A stretch of DNA of 64,000 nucleotides from Alistipes sp. (GTDB lineage Bacteria > Bacteroidota > Bacteroidia > Bacteroidales > Rikenellaceae), in assembly GCA_017937125.1 (NCBI GenBank), contig JAGBEH010000010.1, forward strand, positions 39,941 to 103,940, in the 5' to 3' direction. Shown piece after piece: positions 25,314 through 34,443 of the stretch. A program made the translations under genes and the position numbers. The notes under the pieces were generated by a model. It saw only the letters and a program-made list of their open reading frames with translations, ran no database searches and was not told the DNA's origin. Numbering within the stretch: position 1 is the stretch's first letter; each line of letters starts with the position of its first letter.

Positions 25314-26279
25314 CTACTGTACAAGCAGATTGCAGCCGCGGATTTCGCTGCGGTCGATGCGTCCGTCGATGCGGAAACTGCCGTCGGCGAACGTCTGTCC
25401 CGCATCCTGGGTCTGGATGAAGGCGCAGGAGTGCAGATTCGCCAGATCTATTATATTTATGCCGCCCCGCGAGCCCGTCGGCAGTATGTCGAACGGATCG
25501 TTTATGTCTCGCGTGAGGATGTGCAGCCACTCGGGAGCACGGAATATTCCGTTGCCGTCCGAGTAGGCTTGCGACGTGAGCTCCGCCATTCCGTATTCCG
25601 AGTGTATGCGTTCGACGCCGAAGCCGTCGCATAATATTTTGTGGAACTCTTTTTTGGGAATCTCTTCGCGATAGCCTTTCATACCTCCCGTCTCCATTAC
25701 TATGGTGTCGTGCAGTTTAGGAGAATATTTTTCGGCCAAGTCCCAGAGGGCATAGCTGACGCCCAAGAGTATTTTCGGCTTCGGGTCGGCGGCCATGTCG
25801 CCGAGAAGTTTTTCGTAGTCGTCGAGATAGAATCCGCCCGAATTGCCGCGGGCTATCAGTCGGTCGGCCATATATACGAGCGACGATCCCTTGCGTTGCA
25901 GGTACGACGGCAGCAGGGCGTAGATGCCGTATTGCGACGGGTCGCCGTAGAAGCGCTCGAATGCGGCCGTGAAAGTCTTCTCATAGGCCGAAAGCCGCGC
26001 CATAGGGTGGCGCGACGGCGTCATTCCCGTCGTGCTGCTCGACGTGAAGACTGTTTCGGGCGCCTTGTCGCCGCAATAAATTTCGTGTGTCTTGAAAAGC
26101 TCTATCGGCAGAAACGGTATTTTGTCGAGACGGTCGATGTCCTGCGCGTCGATGCCGAGCAGCCCGATATATTCGCGATATGGAGCGCACCGTTCCGCCT
26201 GAAAGCGGAACAGCTCCAATGCGGTCCGTTCGAATGCGCCGTCGCCGTCGATGCCGAGTATGTCGTCTATTGTAATCAC
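25314..26279 (-). CDS. LuxE/PaaK-like acyl-protein synthetase or ligase
   Basis: The 322-residue protein has the adenylate-forming pattern of LuxE: KIPFLPIELFKTHEI, then the phosphate-binding TSSSTTGM (about 80-87). VMETGGMKGYREEI, the IHSEYGMAELTSQAY adenylation motif and a C-terminal GSRGGINIIDLANL follow. LuxE-type enzymes activate acyl or aryl acids as adenylates and transfer them; in Bacteroidetes glycan clusters they may supply acyl decorations. No ATG is available near the conserved N-terminus. GTG at 26279 gives VITIDDILGI, and the promoter places the transcript 5' end at almost the same base. Confidence 0.75.
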   Translation of the reverse strand: MITIDDILGIDGDGAFERTALELFRFQAERCAPYREYIGLLGIDAQDIDRLDKIPFLPIELFKTHEIYCGDKAPETVFTSSSTTGMTPSRHPMARLSAYEKTFTAAFERFYGDPSQYGIYALLPSYLQRKGSSLVYMADRLIARGNSGGFYLDDYEKLLGDMAADPKPKILLGVSYALWDLAEKYSPKLHDTIVMETGGMKGYREEIPKKEFHKILCDGFGVERIHSEYGMAELTSQAYSDGNGIFRAPEWLHILTRDINDPFDILPTGSRGGINIIDLANLHSCAFIQTQDAGQTFADGSFRIDGRIDRSEIRGCNLLVQ

Positions 26280-26283
26280 GATG

Positions 26284-26291
26284 CAAAGGTA
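26284..26291 (-). promoter_or_regulatory. -7 element of the LuxE-like gene
   Basis: TACCTTTG on the minus strand, ending 5 nt before the GTG start; a near-leaderless arrangement. The -33 region is not clear. Confidence 0.5.
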
Positions 26292-26325
26292 GGGATTTTT
26301 ACGAACTTCTCGTACATTGGCTTGC

Positions 26326-26460
26326 GCCGAAGATACTCCCGCTCGGCAAAATCGCAAACAGGTTTGCTTTTGCCCTCGCTTATTCGTACATTGGCTTCGC
26401 CGAAGATACTCCCGCTCGGCAATGCTCAAATAAATTTGGCATTGCCCTCGCTTATTCGTA
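26326..26460 (+). repeat. Repeat family D, two tandem copies carrying promoter elements
   Basis: Two units (26326-26388, 26399-26460) share the left arm GCCGAAGATACTCCCGCTCGG and the right arm TGCCCTCGCTTATTCGTA. The cores differ yet both fold: GGCAAAA/TTTTGCC with GCAAAC/GTTTGC inside, versus GGCAATGC/GCATTGCC. In each unit a TTTG in the core lies 20 nt before the terminal TA, forming a promoter. Two more copies are at 58172-58310 in the opposite orientation. Confidence 0.85.
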
Positions 26461-26466
26461 TCTTTG
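26435..26466 (+). promoter_or_regulatory. Promoter of the radical SAM gene, supplied by repeat D
   Basis: TTTG (26435-26438), 20-nt spacer, TATCTTTG (26459-26466). The -33 and spacer belong to the repeat. The ATG is only 7 nt beyond the -7 element. Confidence 0.8.
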
Positions 26467-26473
26467 CACAACT

Positions 26474-27244
26474 ATGACTGCTCTGTTCGAAGATATAATA
26501 TTCGGTCCCGTGCATTCGCGCCGATTAGGGCTGTCGCTCGGGGTCAATCTGCTGCCTTTGAAGGTGAAGTTGTGCAACTTCGACTGCATATATTGCGAAT
26601 GCGGCTGGAACGGCGACCATGAAGGCGTCAAACGGTTCAACGCGCGGGAAGACGTGCGTACCCGTCTTGCGGCGGCATTGCGGCGTATGGCTGCCGACGG
26701 CACCCCTCCCGACGTGATTACTTTCGCGGGCAACGGCGAGCCGACTATGCACCCCGAATTCGAAGAGATAATCGGCGATACGCTCGCTTTGCGCGACGAA
26801 TTGTGCCCGTCGGCGAAGGTGTCGGTGCTGAGCAATGCCACGCAGATCGGCAGGGAGAGCGTCCGCCGCACCCTGATGCGCGTAGACAACAATATTCTGA
26901 AGCTCGATTCGGCTTTCGACGAGACCGTTCGGCTCATAAACGGGCCGTGCGGCGATTATACCGTGGCGCAGACCGTCGGGAATATGGCGCTCTTCGGGGG
27001 CGATTTCATTATGCAGACGATGTTCCTGCGCGGAACATACGACGGCCGCAGGGTGGACAATACGACCGACATCGAGGTGGATGCGTGGCTGCGCATAGTG
27101 GGGGAGCTTCATCCCAAGCAGGTTATGGTCTACTCTCTCGATCGCGATACGCCCTGCCCGACGCTCGAAAAGGTTTCGCGCGACGAATTGCTGCGCATAG
27201 CCGCCCGTGTCGAGGCGCTCGGCATCCCGTGTTCCGTGGCGTAA
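26474..27244 (+). CDS. Radical SAM protein
   Basis: The 256-residue protein has FGPVHSRRLGLSLGVNLLP near the N-terminus and the 4Fe-4S cluster motif CNFDCIYC (CxxxCxxC, about 35-42). ITFAGNGEPTMHPEF is the GGE-type SAM site, and VSVLSNATQI follows. This HSRRLGxSLGVNL form is shared with a group of uncharacterised radical SAM proteins annotated near molybdenum-cofactor or wybutosine-type enzymes. No C-terminal accessory cluster is visible. The mRNA would begin within a few bases of the ATG. Confidence 0.85.
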   Translation: MTALFEDIIFGPVHSRRLGLSLGVNLLPLKVKLCNFDCIYCECGWNGDHEGVKRFNAREDVRTRLAAALRRMAADGTPPDVITFAGNGEPTMHPEFEEIIGDTLALRDELCPSAKVSVLSNATQIGRESVRRTLMRVDNNILKLDSAFDETVRLINGPCGDYTVAQTVGNMALFGGDFIMQTMFLRGTYDGRRVDNTTDIEVDAWLRIVGELHPKQVMVYSLDRDTPCPTLEKVSRDELLRIAARVEALGIPCSVA

Positions 27245-27381
27245 GCCGCCATACCCGTAAAAAAACGACATTTATCGACCGTTATTGGCAATTATTTCAT
27301 ATCTTTGGGTCGCAAAACGGTACATAAATATTCGAAAAAGGCAAAATTCGCATATAGTTACTTAAAAATTCACATAAAATT

Positions 27382-28653
27382 ATGGTAGATATTTTCGATC
27401 GTTTGGAGAAAAATGCCGGCGGCCCTATCGGCCAGTATATGAAAAGCGTGCACGGCTATTTCGCATTTCCCAAGCTGGAAGGCGAAATCGGCCCCCATAT
27501 GCGTTTCCGCGGCAAGATGATGCTCAACTGGAGCCTCAACAACTATCTGGGTCTGGCTAATCACCCCGAAGTCCGCAAGGCGGATGCCGCAGGCGCTGCC
27601 GAGTTCGGTATGGCGGCCCCGATGGGTGCCCGTATGATGAGCGGCCAGACGAAGTACCACGAGCAGCTCGAGCGCGAACTGGCCGAGTTCGTGGGCAAGG
27701 AGGATGCTTTCCTGCTCAATTTCGGCTATCAGGGTATGATCTCTATCATCGATTGCCTGCTCACCCCGCGCGACGTGGTGGTTTACGATGCCGAGGCTCA
27801 CGCCTGCATTATCGACGGCCTGCGCCTGCACAAGGGCAAACGTTTCGTTTACGGCCATAACAACGAGGAGTCGCTGCGCCTTCAGTTGCAGCACGCTACC
27901 GAGCTTGCCGACGAACAGAACGGCGGCGTGCTCGTGATTACCGAGGGCGTGTTCGGTATGAAGGGCGATTTGGGTTTCCTCGACGTGATTACGCGCCTGA
28001 AGAAAGAGTTCAAGTTCCGTCTTTTGGTCGATGACGCGCATGGATTCGGAACGATGGGCCCCGGCGGTCGCGGTACGGCGGCGCATTTCGGCGTGGTGGA
28101 TCAGGTAGACGTGCTCTTCAATACCTTCGCGAAATCGATGGCAGGTATCGGCGCATTCGTTTCGGGTCCCCGCTGGCTGATAAACCTGTTCCGTTACAAT
28201 ATGCGTTCGCAGCTCTATGCCAAGTCGCTGCCTATGCCTATGGTTATCGGCGCACTGAAGCGTCTGGAGCTTATCCGCAACCACCCCGAATATCAGGAGA
28301 AACTGTGGGAGATAACCCGCGCACTTCAGAAGGGTTTCCGCGAGAACGGTTTCGAGATAGGCGTTACCCAGTCGCCCGTTACCCCCGTATATATGAAGGG
28401 CGGCAACGAGGAGGGCACCAACCTTATCGTCGATCTGCGCGAGAACTACGGTGTCTTCTGCTCGATAGTTATCTATCCCGTTATCCCGAAAGGCGAGATT
28501 ATCCTGCGCATCATCCCGACGGCGGCGCATACTATGGAGGATGTCGAGTACACGATAAACGCTTTCAAGGCCGTACGCGACAAGTTCGAGGCGGGCTATT
28601 ACAGCTCGATGCCCATTCCCGACAAGGCCGATCCCGATTTCAAGGTAAGATAG
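27382..28653 (+). CDS. Alpha-oxoamine synthase, probable serine palmitoyltransferase
   Basis: The 423-residue PLP enzyme has LNWSLNNYLGLANHPEV and GARMMSGQTKYHEQLE. LLVDDAHGFGTMGPGGRG carries the PLP-ring Asp and His, and the Schiff-base lysine Lys251 sits in NTFAKSMAGIG. Relatives are KBL, BioF, HemA and SPT. Bacteroidetes make sphingolipids, and the extended, Met/Pro-rich C-terminus fits their SPT better than KBL. There is no threonine-cleavage partner next to it; the TDH gene is 22 kb away. TATCTTTG at 27300-27307 gives a leader of about 70 nt. Confidence 0.75.
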   Translation: MVDIFDRLEKNAGGPIGQYMKSVHGYFAFPKLEGEIGPHMRFRGKMMLNWSLNNYLGLANHPEVRKADAAGAAEFGMAAPMGARMMSGQTKYHEQLERELAEFVGKEDAFLLNFGYQGMISIIDCLLTPRDVVVYDAEAHACIIDGLRLHKGKRFVYGHNNEESLRLQLQHATELADEQNGGVLVITEGVFGMKGDLGFLDVITRLKKEFKFRLLVDDAHGFGTMGPGGRGTAAHFGVVDQVDVLFNTFAKSMAGIGAFVSGPRWLINLFRYNMRSQLYAKSLPMPMVIGALKRLELIRNHPEYQEKLWEITRALQKGFRENGFEIGVTQSPVTPVYMKGGNEEGTNLIVDLRENYGVFCSIVIYPVIPKGEIILRIIPTAAHTMEDVEYTINAFKAVRDKFEAGYYSSMPIPDKADPDFKVR

Positions 28654-28677
28654 TCCTTTACGGAATTCCGTGATGTA

Positions 28678-28709
28678 ATTCGCCCCGACTTTCGAAAGTC
28701 GGGGCGAAT
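28678..28709. terminator. Perfect 32-bp palindrome between convergent genes
   Basis: ATTCGCCCCGACTTTC and its exact reverse complement, with no loop base left over. It separates the SPT-like and lipocalin genes and lacks a T-run. Confidence 0.6.
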
Positions 28710-28724
28710 GCGTTGCGGGCGCGG

Positions 28725-29243
28725 TTACATCCGCTTTTGGCCCGTAAATATCAGTTTGTCCGTATCGTATCCCTTTTCGCGGGCTATGGCGACGAGTTTG
28801 TCCGCGGCGGCGGGCGGCAGGTCGGTCGTACGCGCGAGTATCCACAGGTATTGCGGCGAGCTGCCGCCGACCAAGGCGTATTCGTAGTCGTCGCCGAGGG
28901 CGATGATGTTGTAATCGGCGTAGACCAACGGGAAGAACGAAACCCGCAGATGCCCGACGACGGATGTGGCCTTGGCCTTGCCGACTATTCGGCGCCGACG
29001 CCCCGTACGTTTGTCGTATCCCGTATTGGTCACTTTTATCGACCCGTTGTCGAGGAGGCGGTATTCGGCCGTCACATGCTCCGTATCGCGTTGGAAACGG
29101 TGGTCGATACGGGCGATCTCATACCATAGACCCATATAGCGTTCGATTTCGAAATGCGGCAGCGGGGTGTATGGTACGGATTTGTTTTTCAGGCCGTATA
29201 CGACACCCGATAATGCGAGGATGATTATGAGTACAGTGAGCAT
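28725..29243 (-). CDS. Lipocalin family protein (Blc-like)
   Basis: The 172-residue protein has a single N-terminal hydrophobic segment (signal or anchor) and the lipocalin signature YMGLWYEIARIDHRFQ (about 36-51). VTAEYRLLDNGSIKVTNTGYD follows, then the C-terminal YLWILARTTDLP with its conserved Arg. Bacterial Blc proteins bind lipids at the envelope. The usual lipobox cysteine is not obvious, so anchoring by the N-terminal helix is possible. It is convergent with the SPT-like gene. Confidence 0.85.
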   Translation of the reverse strand: MLTVLIIILALSGVVYGLKNKSVPYTPLPHFEIERYMGLWYEIARIDHRFQRDTEHVTAEYRLLDNGSIKVTNTGYDKRTGRRRRIVGKAKATSVVGHLRVSFFPLVYADYNIIALGDDYEYALVGGSSPQYLWILARTTDLPPAAADKLVAIAREKGYDTDKLIFTGQKRM

Positions 29244-29344
29244 ACCGTCGGAGATTTCCCTTTACGACGGCATTTATTGTGCCAATATATTCGGATGTAG
29301 AATCGTTGAGGGCGATGTGGAAACGGGCAGGCGGCAATAAAAAC

Positions 29345-29571
29345 GAACCTTTTCGATAAGCCGAATGCAGAGCCGAGCCTGCTCGGGACTATGCTGAGGC
29401 GAGAAAAGATGCAAGAATTTGAACCTTTTCGATAAGCCGAATGCAGAGCCGAGCTTGCTCGGGGCTATGCTGAGGCGAGAAAAGATGCAAGAATTTGAAC
29501 CTTTTCGATAAGCCGAACGAGCAAAGCTTACTGCGGTTTGCCGCGGTGAGAAAAGGTGCATGAAAATGAAC
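29345..29571 (+). repeat. Repeat family A, three tandem 76-bp units
   Basis: Units begin at 29345, 29421 and 29497 with an exact 76-bp period. The first two are nearly identical (AACCTTTTCGATAAGCCGAA, palindromic GCCGAGC-TTGCTCGG, GAAAAGATGCAAGAATTTG). The third is diverged in the middle and ends at the dxs stop codon. An inverted single copy follows gapA at 13485-13566. There are no spacers of CRISPR type. Confidence 0.88.
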
Positions 29572-31458
29572 CTATTCCCCGTCGGCGGCAATCTCGACGA
29601 GCGCACGGTAAATGCCGTCGGCGTCGTAGCCGCATTGGGCGTACAGTTCGGCAGGCGTACCCTGCTCGACGAAACGGTCGTCTATGCCGAGCGGACGGAC
29701 ATGCACATTGAATCCGTGCGAGTTGAAAAATGCCGTAACGGCTTCGCCTACGCCTCCGCGCAGTATGCCGTCCTCGACGGTAACGACACGGTCGAATTTG
29801 GCGCCTATTTCGGACAGCAGGGTTTCGTCTAACGGTTTGGCGTAGCGCAGGTCGTAGTGGGCGGCGTCGATACCGTTGCCGGCTGCCCGCGCGACGGCCT
29901 CGGCAGCGAAATTGCCGACGGTGCCGACGGTTATTACGGCTGCGTCGCGCCCCTCTTTCAGACAGCGCCCCTTGCCGATGGGGATTGTTGCGAAAGGCAT
30001 ATCGCGCCACTCCGCGCCCGCACCCGCACCTCGGGGGTAGCGTATGGCGAACGGCGCATCAGTTTCGAGTGCCGTGAACATCATATTGCGCAGTTCGGCT
30101 TCGTTCATCGGTGCGGCTATCACCATGTTGGGTACGCATCCGAAATATGCAAGGTCGAATGCCCCGTGGTGCGTCGCTCCGTCTTCGCCCACCAATCCCC
30201 CGCGGTCGAGACAGAGGACGACGTGCAGCCGCTGTATGGCCACATCGTGAATTACGTTGTCGTAGGCGCGCTGCATAAACGATGAATAGATGTTGCAGAA
30301 CGGAACCATTCCCGCGGCCGCAAGCCCTGCCGAGAATGTTACTGCGTGGCCTTCGGCTATGCCGACATCGAAACAACGGTCGGGCATCTCGTTCATCATA
30401 ACCGTCATAGAGCATCCCGACGGCATTGCGGGCGTTATGCCGACCACGCGTGCATCCTTGCGGGCCAGTTCGAGCAGTGTCTGCCCGAAGACATCCTGAT
30501 AACGGTCGGCTTTCCGCGAAGTCGCGCGGCGCCCCGTAGCGGGGTCGAAACGTCCCGGAGCATGCCATTCGGCCTGGTTGTGCTCGGCGGGTGCGTATCC
30601 CTTGCCTTTGACGGTCATAACGTGCAGCAGCTTCGGCCCCTTGATCTCTTTCAGGTCGCTCAGCACCCGTACGAGTTCGCGTATGTCGTTGCCGTCGATA
30701 CGGCCGAAGTATCTGAAATTAAGGCTCTCGAACAGGTTGCTGTTTTGTAGCAGCCCCTGCTTCACCACATTGCCCGCCTTGCGGAACAGACGCAGGATGA
30801 ACGGCGTATGCGAGAGCAGCCGCCACAGCCTCTGTTTGAGGTTGTTGTAGAACCGCGATGTGGAGACCCTGACCAGATAACGTCCCAATGCTCCCGTGGG
30901 ACGGTCTATGGCCATATTGTTGTCGTTGAGGATGACGAGAATGTCGGTGTTCTTGCCGTCGCCCGCATTGTTCAGCCCCTCGAATGCCAATCCTCCCGTC
31001 ATTGCCCCGTCGCCGATTACGGCGACTACCTTGCGGTGTTCGCCTTTCAGTTCGGCAGCCTTGGCTATGCCGTAGGCGGCCGAGATGGATACCGACGAAT
31101 GACCGCTGCCGAAGGCGTCGTATTCGCTCTCGGCCATACGCGGAAACCCGCTGATGCCGTCCGAGCGGCGGTTGCGGAGGAATGCCTCGCGGCGACCCGT
31201 GATTATTTTGTGGGCATATGCCTGATGTCCGACGTCCCAGACGAGCTTGTCGTACGGCGTGTCGAAGACATAGTGCAATGCCACGGCGATTTCCACTGCT
31301 CCCAGACTCGACCCGAGATGCCCGGGATTTACGGCGCAGGCGTCTACGATGTAACGGCGCAATTCACCGCATAGAATCTCGAGCTCGTCTGCGGACAGCT
31401 TTTTCAGGTCTGCGGGCGAGTCGATTTGAGGCAGGAATATGTACTTGTCTTCATACAT
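29572..31458 (-). CDS. dxs: 1-deoxy-D-xylulose-5-phosphate synthase
   Basis: The 628-residue thiamine-diphosphate enzyme makes DXP from pyruvate and glyceraldehyde-3-phosphate, the first step of the MEP isoprenoid pathway. It has NPGHLGSSLGAVE, DVGHQAYAHKI with the catalytic His, the TPP motif VIGDGAMTGGLAFEGLNNAG, and DRGGLVGEDGATHHG in the pyrimidine domain. The transketolase C-terminal domain is complete. The length is standard. A -7 element (minus TAACTTTG, 31466-31473) lies 7 nt before the ATG, so the leader is minimal. Confidence 0.97.
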   Translation of the reverse strand: MYEDKYIFLPQIDSPADLKKLSADELEILCGELRRYIVDACAVNPGHLGSSLGAVEIAVALHYVFDTPYDKLVWDVGHQAYAHKIITGRREAFLRNRRSDGISGFPRMAESEYDAFGSGHSSVSISAAYGIAKAAELKGEHRKVVAVIGDGAMTGGLAFEGLNNAGDGKNTDILVILNDNNMAIDRPTGALGRYLVRVSTSRFYNNLKQRLWRLLSHTPFILRLFRKAGNVVKQGLLQNSNLFESLNFRYFGRIDGNDIRELVRVLSDLKEIKGPKLLHVMTVKGKGYAPAEHNQAEWHAPGRFDPATGRRATSRKADRYQDVFGQTLLELARKDARVVGITPAMPSGCSMTVMMNEMPDRCFDVGIAEGHAVTFSAGLAAAGMVPFCNIYSSFMQRAYDNVIHDVAIQRLHVVLCLDRGGLVGEDGATHHGAFDLAYFGCVPNMVIAAPMNEAELRNMMFTALETDAPFAIRYPRGAGAGAEWRDMPFATIPIGKGRCLKEGRDAAVITVGTVGNFAAEAVARAAGNGIDAAHYDLRYAKPLDETLLSEIGAKFDRVVTVEDGILRGGVGEAVTAFFNSHGFNVHVRPLGIDDRFVEQGTPAELYAQCGYDADGIYRALVEIAADGE

Positions 31459-31465
31459 CGGAATG

Positions 31466-31473
31466 CAAAGTTA
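31466..31473 (-). promoter_or_regulatory. -7 element of dxs
   Basis: TAACTTTG on the minus strand; no clear -33 partner. The expected transcription start is within a few bases of the ATG. Confidence 0.5.
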
Positions 31474-31577
31474 ATAAATTTGGAATATATTTCGTATATT
31501 CGCATTGTGAAACGTTGCGTCGGATTTGTACGGAATACGGTGCGGCGCCTTCAGGTGACGTAAACAGATCGGTATTT

Positions 31578-32285
31578 ATGAAATATAGAAGAATCCTTCT
31601 CAAATTGAGCGGCGAGTCGTTGCAGGGCCCGCAGCATTACGGCATATCTACAGATGTATTGCAGTCGTATGCCGAGCAGATAAAATCGGTGGCGGAGAGC
31701 GGCGTGCAGATAGGTATCGTTATCGGCGGCGGCAATATATTCCGCGGCTTGCAGGGGGCAAAACGCGGATTCGACCGCGTGAAGGGCGACCAGATGGGTA
31801 TGTTGGCTACTATCATCAACTCCATAGCCTTGCAGTCGGCGTTGGAGGATAACGGTGTGAAGGCCAAGGTGCTCACGTCGATACGCACCGAACCTATAGG
31901 CGAGTATTACTCGAAAGCCAAAGCCCTCGAGTATATGGACGACGGTTATGTGGTGATTTTCGGCGGAGGTACGTCAAACCCCTATTTTTCGACTGATTCG
32001 GCGGCGGCGTTGCGCGGCGTGGAGATCGAGGCTGATGTGCTGCTCAAGGGTACGCGCGTGGACGGCATATATACGGCCGACCCCGAGAAAGACCCCTCTG
32101 CAACGCGTTTCGACGAGATAACGTTCGACGAGGTATATGCACGCGAATTGCATATTATGGATATGACGGCGTTCACGCTCTGCAAGGAAAACGGATTGAA
32201 TATCATAGTGTTCGATATGGATACGCGCGGCAATCTCGAAAAGGTGCTGGCCGACGGCCGTGTCGGTACGCTCGTAAAATCATAA
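31578..32285 (+). CDS. pyrH: UMP kinase
   Basis: The 235-residue amino-acid-kinase-fold enzyme has KYRRILLKLSGESL at the N-terminus, the glycine-rich IGIVIGGGNIFRG and DQMGMLATIINSIAL. VVIFGGGTSNPYFSTD and the ATP loop ADPEKDP are also present. It phosphorylates UMP to UDP and feeds back to pyrimidine and envelope precursor supply. The frame is open far upstream, but homology starts at the ATG at 31578. It heads a run with the TlpA-like gene, frr and the DUF3575 gene with gaps of 4-17 bp. Confidence 0.97.
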   Translation: MKYRRILLKLSGESLQGPQHYGISTDVLQSYAEQIKSVAESGVQIGIVIGGGNIFRGLQGAKRGFDRVKGDQMGMLATIINSIALQSALEDNGVKAKVLTSIRTEPIGEYYSKAKALEYMDDGYVVIFGGGTSNPYFSTDSAAALRGVEIEADVLLKGTRVDGIYTADPEKDPSATRFDEITFDEVYARELHIMDMTAFTLCKENGLNIIVFDMDTRGNLEKVLADGRVGTLVKS

Positions 32286-32290
32286 GACTT

Positions 32291-32902
32291 ATGGCAACGA
32301 AAAAAGGAAATGTACGATTAGTGCTGTTGCTGGTGCTCTCCGTTGCGGTGGCACTGCTGGTAATATTTTTGCCTGACGGCGCGAATGCAGGCACGAGAGC
32401 GGGAGAGAAGGCTGCCGAACCTGCCGCCGAAGCGGAACAGAACCCTGAGATTGCGGCGACGACATTGGTCAGAATCGGCGATGCGGCGCCCGACTTTACG
32501 GTGGAGATGCTCGACGGCAGCAGGATAACGCTCTCCGAACTGAAAGGCAAGGTGGTGTTGGTGAATTTCTGGGCTACGTGGTGCCCTCCGTGCCGTGAGG
32601 AGCTGAAGCATATGCAGAAGCAGATCGCCGACCGTTTCGCGGGCGATAACTTTGCGATGATAGCCGTATCGCGGGGCGAGACCCGCGGGAAAGTAGAGGC
32701 TTTCATTGCGGACAACGGCTACCGTTTCCCCGTTGGGCTCGATCCCGAACAGAAGATATATCATCTGTTCGCGACGAACTATATTCCGCGTAATTTCCTC
32801 ATAGATGCCCGCGGACGCGTGGCGTTTATCGGCATAGGCTATGACGAGAAGGAGTTTGCGGAACTGATAGCGAAAATAGACGAAACAATCAAACAGAGAT
32901 AA
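32291..32902 (+). CDS. TlpA/ResA-like thiol-disulfide oxidoreductase
   Basis: The 203-residue protein has an N-terminal membrane anchor (about 9-28), an Ala/Glu-rich linker and a thioredoxin fold with GDAAPDFTVEMLDG, NFWATWCPPCREEL (active site CPPC at about 98-101) and IPRNFLIDARG with the cis-Pro. It is probably periplasmic and may reduce cytochrome-c apoproteins or other exported proteins. Its placement between pyrH and frr (5 bp after pyrH, 4 bp before frr) interrupts the usual pyrH-frr pair. Confidence 0.88.
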   Translation: MATKKGNVRLVLLLVLSVAVALLVIFLPDGANAGTRAGEKAAEPAAEAEQNPEIAATTLVRIGDAAPDFTVEMLDGSRITLSELKGKVVLVNFWATWCPPCREELKHMQKQIADRFAGDNFAMIAVSRGETRGKVEAFIADNGYRFPVGLDPEQKIYHLFATNYIPRNFLIDARGRVAFIGIGYDEKEFAELIAKIDETIKQR

Positions 32903-32906
32903 ACTT

Positions 32907-33464
32907 ATGGATACCAAGACAATTCTCGATGAGGCTTCGGGACGTATGCAGAAGTCCGTCGCCTTTCTGGAAGAGACCCTTTTGAACATCCGTGCCGGCA
33001 AGGCGTCTACCAATGCGTTGAACGGCGTATTCGTCGATTATTACGGCTCGCAGACTCCCGTGTCGGGCGTGGCGAGCGTAACGGTCCCCGATGCGAAGAC
33101 CATTCTGATTCAGCCTTGGGACAAGAATATGATACGTACCATCGAGAAGGCGATTCTCGATTCGAACATCGGCCTTACCCCCTCGAACAACGGCGAGCAG
33201 ATTCGTCTGTCGATGCCGCCCGTGACCGAGGAGCGCCGTAAGGAGCTGGTGAAGCAGGTGCGTGCCGAGGCGGAGAATGCCCGTATAGGTCTGCGCAATG
33301 CACGCCGCGATGCGGTCGAGGCGTTCAAGAAGGCTCTGAAGGAGGGTATGCCCGAGGACGAGTCGAAGGACGGCGAGGCACAGTCGCAGAAGATGCTCGA
33401 GAAGTTCTCGAAACAGATCGACGCCGTGGTCGATAAGAAAGAGAAAGAGATAATGACCGTTTGA
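32907..33464 (+). CDS. frr: Ribosome recycling factor
   Basis: The 185-residue protein is full length. It has LLNIRAGKASTNALNGVFVDYYG and VTVPDAKTILIQPWDKNMIRTIEKAI, then LSMPPVTEERRKELVKQVR and a C-terminal helix of domain I. With EF-G it splits post-termination ribosomes. Translational coupling with the preceding gene is likely (4-bp gap). Confidence 0.97.
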   Translation: MDTKTILDEASGRMQKSVAFLEETLLNIRAGKASTNALNGVFVDYYGSQTPVSGVASVTVPDAKTILIQPWDKNMIRTIEKAILDSNIGLTPSNNGEQIRLSMPPVTEERRKELVKQVRAEAENARIGLRNARRDAVEAFKKALKEGMPEDESKDGEAQSQKMLEKFSKQIDAVVDKKEKEIMTV

Positions 33465-33481
33465 CGGCGGTCGCTCGGCGG

Positions 33482-34126
33482 ATGAAAAAACTTGTCGGAA
33501 CGGTTGCGATATGTGTGCTGGCCTTATGTGCGGCCGGCGAAGCGCGTGCGCAGATATACGTTAAACTCAACGGGCTGTATGCGTGCGTGGGAGTGATCAA
33601 TCCGCAGGTGGAGTTCCGTCTGTCGAACCACTCTTCGTTCCAGACTGAATTGGTATATTCGCCGTGGAAGTCGATTGCAGGCGGGCACCCGATGCATTTC
33701 GGCATATTTATGAACGAATACCGCTATTATATCCGACGCCATAATTCCGGTCTATATATGGGCGCCAATGTCGGTATTATGGCTTTCAATCTCTCCAAGC
33801 CCGAGTTCTCGCACGGGCATCTGCGTCTGCGGAACGGCTACAGCAAGGGTTACGGCTTTATGTTCGGCATATGTATAGGCTACGAGTACGTGTTCAGGGA
33901 GCGCTGGGTGCTCGACGCTTATGTCGGAATGGCGTTTATGTGCAGTATGTATAACGGTTATTCCTCCGACGGCGTGATAAATATGTATCCGCATCGCCCT
34001 GCGTGGAAAGAGCCTGCGTCGCCCGACCCGTTCAACGGTTCGTCGGAGTGGCTCCCTAACAAGTTGGGATTGTCGATAGGATACAGGATATTCAAGCCTA
34101 AAGATAAGATAGACAGGCATCCGTAA
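33482..34126 (+). CDS. DUF3575 family exported protein
   Basis: The 214-residue protein has a signal peptide (MKKLVGTVAICVLALCAAGEARA). A beta-rich domain follows with FQTELVYSPWK, HFGIFMNEYRYYI and GLYMGANVGIMAFN, ending in LGLSIGYRIF. This is the DUF3575 outer-membrane-barrel-like pattern of Bacteroidetes, often tied to fimbrial or anchoring genes. The ATG at 33482 is preferred because the signal peptide begins there. It ends the pyrH run at the border of the AT-rich island. Confidence 0.8.
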   Translation: MKKLVGTVAICVLALCAAGEARAQIYVKLNGLYACVGVINPQVEFRLSNHSSFQTELVYSPWKSIAGGHPMHFGIFMNEYRYYIRRHNSGLYMGANVGIMAFNLSKPEFSHGHLRLRNGYSKGYGFMFGICIGYEYVFRERWVLDAYVGMAFMCSMYNGYSSDGVINMYPHRPAWKEPASPDPFNGSSEWLPNKLGLSIGYRIFKPKDKIDRHP

Positions 34127-34443
34127 TATCGGATTTGCGGACTTCTGATTATGACGGTTGTCTGTTTTGCGGAAAAGATACGAAAAGATTTACGGCTGCC
34201 CCTTTTTGTGGGTAAAATGTAAATTATTTTTGAAGTGATTTATTAAAGAGTTAATTTATAGGTTTGTGAAACGGCCTTCCGGGCATAAATCGTCAAAACC
34301 TTTATTTTACAAAGATCCCATTCTTCTTATGTAGTCTAATTTAACTCAATTAAACATAATTAAGCGTGCAGATCATTGCATATATGACTTAGTGTTTTTA
34401 ACGGAAATTTGTTATATTGCAACATTAATATTTGATAGCAACT
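34127..34443. other. AT-rich intergenic border of the restriction-modification island
   Basis: GC content drops sharply after the DUF3575 stop. TTTG at about 34408 and TATTTG at about 34430 could form a weak promoter for the nuclease. No direct repeats or integrase remnants were seen. Confidence 0.4.

Noticed and set aside
29345-29571. CRISPR-like array
   Set aside because: The units are contiguous 76-bp repeats without unique spacers, and no cas genes are present.
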